Shown in pieces: positions 8,621 through 14,948 of a stretch of DNA of 34,968 bases. Below the pieces are notes generated by a model. It worked only from the letters and a program-made list of their open reading frames with translations. It had not been told where the DNA came from and ran no database searches. How positions within the stretch are numbered: the first letter of the stretch is position 1; each line of letters opens with the position of its first letter. The DNA comes from Legionella sp. (GTDB lineage Bacteria > Pseudomonadota > Gammaproteobacteria > Legionellales > Legionellaceae): NCBI GenBank assembly GCA_024636645.1, contig JAGXGR010000042.1, positions 1 through 34,968 of the forward strand. The letters run 5' to 3'. Both the position numbers and the translations under genes were made by a program.

Positions 8621-9514
8621 TTATACGTTACCAACCCACTTCAAACCCAAGTAGGGACCGTGTATAGCGAAATCAGTTTCCGCAGCCGTAGAGCCTATGA
8701 AAGCATGCTGGGCATTGAAATAGTTAACCCACATGTAACCGCCATCAAGCGTAACCAAACCGTTAGCCATCGCATAGTTATATTTCAGGCCCAACTTGGC
8801 TTCTAACTCAGGCACCATGGCATCTTTAGAACCACTATCTGTAGCACCCACTGTATCGCTGAAATCAGCTTCACCGACTAACAAGGCCGCAGCGGCATTC
8901 GCATACATTGCAAAACCATTGCCCCAGTTGTACGTCATGTCAACGCCCGTTCTAGGACCAAAACCATCGAAAGAGTGGTTCCAGTTGCCACGACGAACTG
9001 TGTCTCGAGAAACAGCATAATTATTTTCGATTCTTACGTATTGTACGCCGCCATGAAAACGAATATCTTTCATGTCGCCAAAATCAACGTGTTGACCGAA
9101 CTCCACATTGACCGCATCCCATTTTTGATCGATATTAAAATGATCAGTCGCGGGAACGCCTTGAATGTCGCGTAAAAACTGATGATCTGATTCACCATCA
9201 AAATGGTACCAGTTCACGTTGATATCATTGCCTGTACTGAAGTGATAAGACCCTTCCAGTTTGAAACCCCAGTCCCAATCATTATCAACATCATGATGAA
9301 CGGTATGAGATCCAGTAGTAGTAGATCCTATATAACCCCAGTCGGCATCATAAATCGGTTGTAAATACAGGGCATAAACGCCAAAGTCCCAGGCTGTAGC
9401 TTCGCAAGGTACTGTCACATTGCCTGGTGTGCATACCGGACCCATTGTGCCGGCAAATACGGCACTGCTACCGAAAGCAAGAACAGCTGCTGCTGTTTTC
9501 TTTAAACTTAACAT
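8621..9514 (-). CDS. Legionella major outer membrane protein paralogue (first of the array)
   Basis: A 297-residue porin of the Legionella MOMP family with signal peptide [21 protein letters not shown], then [32 protein letters not shown]. Most core strands match the middle paralogue almost residue for residue; differences cluster in the predicted surface loops (for example residues about 50-60, 100-115 and 160-180), as expected for exposed porin loops. The start ATG has TGGAGA 8 bases upstream. It has its own promoter (9622-9650) and leader hairpin (9580-9612). No terminator is visible between it and the next promoter, so read-through into the middle gene is possible. Confidence 0.95.
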   Translation of the reverse strand: MLSLKKTAAAVLAFGSSAVFAGTMGPVCTPGNVTVPCEATAWDFGVYALYLQPIYDADWGYIGSTTTGSHTVHHDVDNDWDWGFKLEGSYHFSTGNDINVNWYHFDGESDHQFLRDIQGVPATDHFNIDQKWDAVNVEFGQHVDFGDMKDIRFHGGVQYVRIENNYAVSRDTVRRGNWNHSFDGFGPRTGVDMTYNWGNGFAMYANAAAALLVGEADFSDTVGATDSGSKDAMVPELEAKLGLKYNYAMANGLVTLDGGYMWVNYFNAQHAFIGSTAAETDFAIHGPYLGLKWVGNV

Positions 9515-9579
9515 GCTTTGTCTCCATTTTTATTATTGAGTTTCAGTCATTGATAACCCACCAAGCGGAGTTGTCAATA

Positions 9580-9612
9580 GCATGCGTTCGTCGCTCTAAT
9601 CCGAAAGCATGC
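9580..9612 (-). promoter_or_regulatory. 5' leader stem-loop of first MOMP mRNA
   Basis: On the minus strand GCATGC (9612-9607) pairs with GCATGC (9585-9580) around a loop TTTCGGATTAGAGCGACGAAC, which can form inner TCG/CGA and U-G/U-A pairs as in the paralogue's leader. The stem sequence differs from the one at 8518-8551 but pairing is kept, with two positions changed on both sides. Confidence 0.6.
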
Positions 9613-9621
9613 AACGTTATG

Positions 9622-9650
9622 AGTATCTGCATGGGTTTGCATAAAGTCAA
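9622..9650 (-). promoter_or_regulatory. sigma70-type promoter of first MOMP gene
   Basis: TTGACT (9650-9645), 17-bp spacer, GATACT (9627-9622), minus strand, followed by a leader of about 100 nt. The architecture matches the promoter at 8559-8587. Confidence 0.72.
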
Positions 9651-9666
9651 GAAAATAGCAAAAAAA

Positions 9667-9682
9667 AATGATATTTATCATT
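9667..9682. promoter_or_regulatory. operator-like palindrome in MOMP-pyrC gap
   Basis: AATGATA-TT-TATCATT, 7-bp arms with a 2-nt centre, just upstream of the MOMP -35 and about 180 bases before pyrC. It is the only ordered signal I see in the pyrC-proximal part of this 348-bp gap. It resembles a shortened Fur-type palindrome but lacks the standard 7-1-7 spacing. Confidence 0.35.
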
Positions 9683-9862
9683 GATATATGCATTTTTTAG
9701 ACATGGACGCTATTTTTTGGACAGACTCGTGGCCATCAATAGAACAGGCGTATCATTTTCTCTTAATCGCTTTTTTATTCGGATTTTAGGATATTTTGTT
9801 CAGCCTGTTGTACTAAACATGCTATCCTTTCAAAAATTCAGTCAACTACTCAGGAGCTTTTT

Positions 9863-10894
9863 GTGCGGAAGATCATTATTAATCGCCCTGATGATTGGCA
9901 TGTGCATTTTCGAGACGGTGATTATCTACAACATACCGTAACAGATACTGCCAGGCATTTTGCCAGAGCGCTTGCCATGCCCAATCTTAAACCACCACTG
10001 ACCTCCTTAAGCGATCTGGAAGCATACCGATCGCGTATTATGGCCGTTCTACCAGATGATCGTTTTATCCCCTATATGAGTTTTTATCTCAATGAATCGG
10101 TTTCGCCTGATGAATTGGAAATAGCCGCATCCATGCCTTATATACTAGGAGGCAAGCTATATCCAGCCGGGGCTACAACGCATTCAGAAGCCGGTGTCAA
10201 ATCCTTGCGCTCACTTTACCCGGTATTGGAGATCATGGAAAAAAACGACCTCGTATTGCAAATCCATGGCGAGGTCACTTTCGGTGATATTTTTAACCGG
10301 GAAACGCTATTTATAGAAGAAGAGTTGACACAATTGGTCAAGGATTTCCCAAAACTACGTATCGTCCTTGAGCATATATCAACAAAAGCCGCCGTTGATT
10401 TTGTGATGGCAGCGTCTGAAAAAGTGGGCGCGACAATCACTGTCCATCATTTATTATATAATCGCAATCATTTGCTTGCGGGCGGCATCAAGCCCCATTT
10501 TTACTGCTTGCCGATTTTAAAACACGAACGGGATCAAAAAGCGCTGTTGCAGGCCGCCTTTAGTGGGGACCGCAAGTTTTTTGCAGGCACAGACAGTGCG
10601 CCTCATTCCATCGCCAATAAAGAAAATGCCTGCGGCTGTGCAGGAATCTATTCCGCACCTTACGCACTGGCACTATATACCGAGTTATTTGATGCACATC
10701 AGCAGCTCGATAAGCTGAATGCCTTTATGGCAATATTTGGCGCGGACTTTTACCAACTGGCCGTCAATAAAGAAGAAATCGAACTCATTCAACAGCCTCA
10801 ATACATTCCCAAAAAATTGCCTTTTGGTCAGGAGGAAGTGGTTCCTATTGCGGCGGGTGAAAGCATAAAATGGAGTGTCAATGAACCCGAGTGA
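9863..10894 (+). CDS. pyrC: dihydroorotase (class II)
   Basis: Catalyses reversible cyclisation of N-carbamoyl-aspartate to dihydroorotate, the third step of pyrimidine synthesis. The 343 residues match class II enzymes (E. coli 348). Zinc and catalytic residues are all visible: His13 and His15 in WHVHFRDG, Lys98 (the carboxylated lysine) in GGKLYPAGATT, His135 in QIHGEV, His171 in LEHIST and Asp244 in FAGTDSAPH. The start is GTG with CAGGAG about 7 bases upstream. A longer frame-shifted open frame from 9681 overlaps the start and is a shadow. The gene overlaps the rnt start by 14 bases, so the two are translated from one message. Confidence 0.96.
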   Translation: MRKIIINRPDDWHVHFRDGDYLQHTVTDTARHFARALAMPNLKPPLTSLSDLEAYRSRIMAVLPDDRFIPYMSFYLNESVSPDELEIAASMPYILGGKLYPAGATTHSEAGVKSLRSLYPVLEIMEKNDLVLQIHGEVTFGDIFNRETLFIEEELTQLVKDFPKLRIVLEHISTKAAVDFVMAASEKVGATITVHHLLYNRNHLLAGGIKPHFYCLPILKHERDQKALLQAAFSGDRKFFAGTDSAPHSIANKENACGCAGIYSAPYALALYTELFDAHQQLDKLNAFMAIFGADFYQLAVNKEEIELIQQPQYIPKKLPFGQEEVVPIAAGESIKWSVNEPE

Positions 10895-11510
10895 CATGGC
10901 TCAATCAAAAAAAATAAAAGATCGATTTCGTGGCTTTCTACCCGTTGTGGTAGATGTAGAAACGGCTGGGATCATACCGCATAAGAATGCTTTGCTCGAG
11001 GCGTGTATTGTACTTCTCGATATGGATGATCAAGGCAATTTACATCGCACAGACAGCTTCTATGAACATGTGCTGCCTTTTGAAGGTGCGCAACTGGATC
11101 AGAAATCACTGGACTTCAATCAAATCGATCCGTTTCAACCCTTACGATTCGCTCTCGATGAAAAAGAAGCGCTTCAAAAACTTTTCAAACCGATCAATAA
11201 AGCCCTGCAGAAAAGCCATTGCCAAAGAGCGGTTCTGGTCGGCCATAACGCCTGGTTTGATTTACTGTTTATTAAGGAAGCCTGCAACCGGACCAAGGTT
11301 AAACTGCCGTTCCATGCCTTTACCTGCTTTGACACGGCAACGCTGTCAGGTTTGCTGTATGGCCAAACGGTACTTGCCAAAGCGGTTGAAGCCGCAGGGC
11401 TGCGATTTAAGCCTGAAGAGGCACATTCTGCTATTTATGATGCGGAAATAACGGCTGATTTGTTTTGTCGAATGATTAACGAATGGAAAGAATTGAAGTT
11501 AAAGGTTTGA
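10881..11510 (+). CDS. rnt: ribonuclease T
   Basis: A 3'-5' exoribonuclease of the DEDDh family that trims tRNA 3' ends (CCA turnover) and matures 5S and 23S rRNA. The 209-residue protein shows Asp25 and Glu27 in VVVDVETAG, Asp127 in GHNAWFD, and His182 and Asp187 in EEAHSAIYDAEITA, the complete active site. The frame opens with GTG at 10875, but the ATG at 10881 has GGAG 5 bases before it, inside the pyrC 3' end. A later ATG at 10896 is also possible. Overlap with pyrC implies translational coupling. Confidence 0.94.
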   Translation: MNPSDMAQSKKIKDRFRGFLPVVVDVETAGIIPHKNALLEACIVLLDMDDQGNLHRTDSFYEHVLPFEGAQLDQKSLDFNQIDPFQPLRFALDEKEALQKLFKPINKALQKSHCQRAVLVGHNAWFDLLFIKEACNRTKVKLPFHAFTCFDTATLSGLLYGQTVLAKAVEAAGLRFKPEEAHSAIYDAEITADLFCRMINEWKELKLKV

Positions 11511-11542
11511 GACCCGTCTACAGGCAGTATAAACGCGTTTAT

Positions 11543-11590
11543 CCCGGGTTTCCTGCAATTGAACCCGGGGGTACTGCGTAGCCCCGGGTT
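11543..11590. repeat. CCCGGG palindromes between convergent genes
   Basis: CCCGGGTT (11543-11550) can pair with AACCCGGG (11562-11569), and AACCCGGGG (11562-11570) can instead pair with CCCCGGGTT (11582-11590), so two mutually exclusive hairpins share the middle arm. They lie between convergent rnt and ahpC and could block read-through, but there is no clear T-tract. Confidence 0.55.
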
Positions 11591-11605
11591 ATGGAAAATC
11601 CGTTT

Positions 11606-12211
11606 TTACAATTTCTCTGAATGCTCAGATAAATACTCTGCAACGCCTTCAGGAGAGGCTTTCATCCCCACATCGCCTTTGTGCCAACCGGCCGGACAGA
11701 CTTCACCGTGCTCCTCAAAATACTGTACTGCGTCAACGATCCTCAGCAGCTCATCTATATTTCTGCCGATAGGCAAGTCATTAACAACTTGTGAACGCAC
11801 CATGCCGTCTTTATCAATAACAAATGCGCCACGAAAGGCCACACCGGCCACAGGGTGCTCAACACCGTATGATTGACAAATGCTATGTGTCATATCAGCG
11901 GACATTGTGAAATTGACAGGGCCAATACCACCTTCTTTACGAGACGTCTTTCTGTAAGCGTTATGTGTATACTGTGAGTCAATCGATACTGAAATGACTT
12001 CAACATTACGCGCCTTGAATTCAGCCATACGGCGATCCAGTGCTATGAGCTCTGAGGGACAAACAAAGGTAAAATCCAGAGGATAGAAAAAAATCAAACC
12101 GTATTTGCCTTTAATATTCTCATGCAGATTATATTTTTCAACAATTTCGCCCGAACCCAAAATAGCAGCCACCGTAAAATCCGGTGCCTTGCGTCCAACT
12201 AATACACTCAT
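11606..12211 (-). CDS. ahpC: typical 2-Cys peroxiredoxin (AhpC/Tsa type)
   Basis: Reduces hydrogen peroxide and alkyl hydroperoxides in the cytoplasm. The 201 residues contain the peroxidatic Cys51 in PLDFTFVCPSE and the resolving Cys172 in GEVCPAGW, the typical 2-Cys arrangement. Length and the C-terminal segment fit the Tsa/Prx1-like AhpC branch. The start ATG is preceded by TGGAGA at good spacing. grxD lies 51 bases upstream on the same strand, so the two may be co-transcribed. No ahpD or ahpF is next to it, so the electron donor is probably thioredoxin or another dithiol protein. Confidence 0.95.
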   Translation of the reverse strand: MSVLVGRKAPDFTVAAILGSGEIVEKYNLHENIKGKYGLIFFYPLDFTFVCPSELIALDRRMAEFKARNVEVISVSIDSQYTHNAYRKTSRKEGGIGPVNFTMSADMTHSICQSYGVEHPVAGVAFRGAFVIDKDGMVRSQVVNDLPIGRNIDELLRIVDAVQYFEEHGEVCPAGWHKGDVGMKASPEGVAEYLSEHSEKL

Positions 12212-12262
12212 GTTTTCTCCATACTCAGTAGGGCATAATTCATAATATGCCGGGTTTAAAAG

Positions 12263-12580
12263 TTATGCAGCTACCGCTTCTCTTAATAAAGTCTCCAATT
12301 CCCCTTGCTGGTACATTTCAAGAATAATATCAGAGCCGCCGATAAGTTCGCCTTTCACATAGAGCTGAGGAAAAGTTGGCCAATCAGCATATTGAGGCAA
12401 GGTCTGGCGAATGTCCGGATTTGCCAATGCATCGACGGAGGCGAATTCTACGCCACAAGCATCGATGCATTGTACCGCACGGGCTGAAAAGCCGCATTGC
12501 GGCATTTTGGGGCTGCCTTTCATGTAAAGAATGATGGCATTATCAGCAATTTGCTGTTTAATTTTTTCAATAGTATCCAC
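12263..12580 (-). CDS. grxD: monothiol glutaredoxin (Grx4 type)
   Basis: A 105-residue CGFS monothiol glutaredoxin, which binds and transfers [2Fe-2S] clusters and takes part in iron-sulphur and redox homeostasis. Lys21 in YMKGSP and the active-site Cys29 in PQCGFS are the glutathione-binding and cluster-ligand residues; WPTFPQLYVKGELIGGSDI is the conserved second half. The start is GTG with an AGGTG-like site close upstream. It lies upstream of ahpC on the same strand and is divergent from sodB. Confidence 0.95.
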   Translation of the reverse strand: MDTIEKIKQQIADNAIILYMKGSPKMPQCGFSARAVQCIDACGVEFASVDALANPDIRQTLPQYADWPTFPQLYVKGELIGGSDIILEMYQQGELETLLREAVAA

Positions 12581-12740
12581 GGTGCACCTGTGTTTTTAAA
12601 AACCACCATAATTATGGCAAAAATACTGACTTTTAGCAATTTTCTGCGGGTACATGGAAAAAGTCACTACTGTGCGAAGCGTCAGCTTAAAACCCATCGA
12701 ACAGAATGAAAATTAATTTATGAATGGATTTTTCCCGTCA

Positions 12741-12768
12741 TTGAATCTATCTTGTATCCTGCTACACT
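12741..12768 (+). promoter_or_regulatory. probable sodB promoter
   Basis: TTGAAT (12741-12746), 16-bp spacer, TACACT (12763-12768), followed 28 bases later by the sodB ATG with CGGAG as ribosome-binding site. Position and matches are plausible; there is no conservation evidence. Confidence 0.5.
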
Positions 12769-12796
12769 TAACGCTTTTTAAAATACGGAGATAATC

Positions 12797-13375
12797 ATGA
12801 CATTTAATTTGCCCGAACTGCCTTATGCGAAGGACGCCCTGGAGCCTCATATTTCCAGAGAAACCCTGGAATACCACCATGGCAAGCATCATAATGCCTA
12901 CGTCACCAATCTAAACAAGATGATTCCAGATACTGAATTTGAGACGATGTCTCTTGAAGAGATCATCATGAATGCCAAAGGCGGGATTTTTAACAATGCA
13001 GCCCAGGTATGGAATCATACTTTTTACTGGCATTGTCTAAGCCCTAACGGCGGTGGCGAACCTGCCGGCAAGCTGGCTGAAGCCATTAATAAAGCCTTCG
13101 GTTCTTTTTCAGGGTTTAAAGAAGAATTCAGTCAGGCCGCTACCGGCAGATTCGGCTCAGGATGGGCGTGGCTGGTTCAGGATGAAAATGGCGAATTGAA
13201 AATTACCAGCACCAGCAATGCAGAAACACCCATGACCGAGAAACAAAATGCCTTATTGACTTGTGACGTTTGGGAACATGCTTATTATATTGATTACAGA
13301 AACCGCCGCCCTGATTACGTCCAGGCCTTTTGGGAACTGGTTAACTGGGAATTTGTTTCTGGCAATATGCGTTAA
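12797..13375 (+). CDS. sodB: iron superoxide dismutase
   Basis: Converts superoxide to oxygen and hydrogen peroxide in the cytoplasm. The 192 residues carry the four metal ligands at the E. coli SodB positions: His27 (EYHHGKHH), His74 (VWNHTFYW), Asp157 and His161 (CDVWEHAYY). [12 protein letters not shown] and SGWAWLV favour the iron over the manganese type. The start ATG has CGGAG 7 bases upstream. argD follows after 18 bases and is probably in the same transcript. The neighbourhood with ahpC and grxD makes a compact oxidative-defence cluster. Confidence 0.97.
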   Translation: MTFNLPELPYAKDALEPHISRETLEYHHGKHHNAYVTNLNKMIPDTEFETMSLEEIIMNAKGGIFNNAAQVWNHTFYWHCLSPNGGGEPAGKLAEAINKAFGSFSGFKEEFSQAATGRFGSGWAWLVQDENGELKITSTSNAETPMTEKQNALLTCDVWEHAYYIDYRNRRPDYVQAFWELVNWEFVSGNMR

Positions 13376-13393
13376 TTTATTACAGGAGTTATC

Positions 13394-14560
13394 ATGGCAC
13401 TAATCACAAGTTATAATCCTATGCCAATTACATTTTCTCATGGCGAAGGTGTCTGGCTATATGATGAACAAGGAAAAGCTTATTTTGATGGTTTAACAGG
13501 CATTGCAGTTTGTGGATTAGGCCATGCCCACCCTGATGTAACCCGCACCATTCAACATCAGGCTGCAAAACTCATTCATACCTCCAATGCGTTTCGTATT
13601 AAAGAACAGGACTTGCTGGCGGAAAAACTGACCGCCATGTCGGGTATGGAACAGGTGTTTTTTGCAAATTCAGGCGCTGAAGCCAATGAGGCCGCCATCA
13701 AACTCACCCGACTCTTCGGCCATCAAAAAGGCATAGAAAACCCGTCTGTCATCGTGATGGAAAGGGCCTTTCATGGTCGCACCATGGCAACGCTTTCCGC
13801 ATCGGGAAGCCGTAAAGTCCAAGCCGGTTTTGAACCGCTTGTGCCTGGTTTTGTTCGCGCACCTTTTAATGATTTGGAAGCCATAAAAACCATTGCAGCG
13901 CACAGAGACGATATTGTTGCTGTCATGGTAGAACCCATACAGGGTGAGGGCGGCATTTTTGCAGCAGAAGAAACCTACCTTCGTGAACTGGCCAAATTAT
14001 GCGATGAACAGGATTGGATGCTGATATTTGATGAAATTCAGACAGGCAATGCCAGGACAGGCAAAATGTATGCCTGCATGCATAGCAACATTCAGCCCGA
14101 TATATTGACCACAGCCAAAGGGCTTGGCAATGGCATGCCCATTGGCGCTTGTTTGATGAGTAAAAGAGCGTCTGATTTATTCAAACCAGGAACGCATGGC
14201 TCAACGTTTGGCGGAAATCCTTTGGCATGCGCTACGGCTTTAACTGTGCTGGAAGTGATAGAGCGCGATAAAATTTGTGAAAAAGTCACTAAAAACAGCG
14301 TGATACTCAAAGAAAAACTGATGCGCAATCTCGGTGAGCATCCAGCGGTTAAATCGATTCGCGGCAAAGGGTATATGCTGGGCATCGAGCTGGACAGACC
14401 GGCAAGTGACATACGCGCTATTGGATTGGAGCAGGGCGTGTTATTTAATATCACGGCAGACACCGTGGTTCGCCTGCTTCCCCCCTTGATTATGAATAAA
14501 GAGGACATTGATGAACTGGTGACCCGTTTAACACGAACAATCAATCAGTTTACACAATAA
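13394..14560 (+). CDS. argD: acetylornithine aminotransferase-like PLP enzyme
   Basis: A class III aminotransferase of 388 residues, best matching acetylornithine/succinyldiaminopimelate aminotransferase. It shows NSGAEANEAAIKL (cofactor phosphate binding), AFHGRT, EPIQGEGG, Asp213 in IFDEIQTG, the PLP-forming Lys242 in TTAKGLGNGMPIGA, and STFGGNPLACA. The start ATG has CAGGAG at good spacing. It follows sodB by 18 bases. No other arginine gene is in the window, so its substrate in this organism (acetylornithine, succinyl-diaminopimelate or another omega-amine) is not settled by context. Confidence 0.88.
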   Translation: MALITSYNPMPITFSHGEGVWLYDEQGKAYFDGLTGIAVCGLGHAHPDVTRTIQHQAAKLIHTSNAFRIKEQDLLAEKLTAMSGMEQVFFANSGAEANEAAIKLTRLFGHQKGIENPSVIVMERAFHGRTMATLSASGSRKVQAGFEPLVPGFVRAPFNDLEAIKTIAAHRDDIVAVMVEPIQGEGGIFAAEETYLRELAKLCDEQDWMLIFDEIQTGNARTGKMYACMHSNIQPDILTTAKGLGNGMPIGACLMSKRASDLFKPGTHGSTFGGNPLACATALTVLEVIERDKICEKVTKNSVILKEKLMRNLGEHPAVKSIRGKGYMLGIELDRPASDIRAIGLEQGVLFNITADTVVRLLPPLIMNKEDIDELVTRLTRTINQFTQ

Positions 14561-14593
14561 ACTTTGCTGGTGCCTCGTCAATATACTCTCAAG

Positions 14594-14758
14594 CAGGGCA
14601 AGCGCATCAAAGTTTAAAAAGAATACTGTAGGGTGGCGCAAAGCGTAGCGTGCCCACCATAGTGGCAAAAGAACTCGACTGGTGGGCACGTCGCTACGCT
14701 CCTTTGCTCCACCCTACGTGGCCATGTTCTGTTTTTAAACTTTGATGCGCTTGCCCTG
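14594..14758. mobile_element. MITE-like insertion with 27-bp terminal inverted repeats
   Basis: The two ends, starting CAGGGCAAGCGCATCAAAG, are perfect inverted copies for 27 bp (14594-14620 and 14732-14758). The sequences outside them, TACTCTCAAG (14584-14593) and TACTCTCAGG (14759-14768), are direct repeats agreeing at 9 of 10 bases, as expected for a target-site duplication. There is no coding capacity. A second, imperfect inverted repeat starting GTAGGGTGG is nested inside (14628-14659 and 14680-14717). The ends beginning CAGGG and the long duplication recall ISAs1-family ends. It fills most of the 388-bp gap after argD; the rest holds no other recognisable feature. Confidence 0.8.
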
Positions 14759-14948
14759 TACTCTCAGGCGAGAGGCAGATGTCTGTTTCTCGCTTATTCG
14801 CTGGTGGCGTTTTTGTATTAAAAAGCATCGATCTAAAAATACACCAAATTCTAACCATGTTGTCCTTGATAAAATTATCTATTGAATTTATTGACAGTTT
14901 CTGCTTAATATGATTACTTGGCTATAGTAAGATAGTAAAGGATTGCTT

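Noticed and set aside
9681-9941. 86-codon frame on the plus strand overlapping the pyrC start.
   Set aside because: It overlaps the conserved N-terminal active-site codons of pyrC in another frame and has no start signal.
14092-14544. 150-codon antisense frame within argD.
   Set aside because: It is antisense to conserved aminotransferase sequence, with no start signal or recognisable domain.
14920-14948. PmrA-like half-site CTTAATAT and tandem GTAA sequences (CpxR-like) before the candidate effector gene.
   Set aside because: The second half-site needed for PmrA is absent at the right spacing, and the GTAA pair has the wrong spacing and overlaps the ribosome-binding site.
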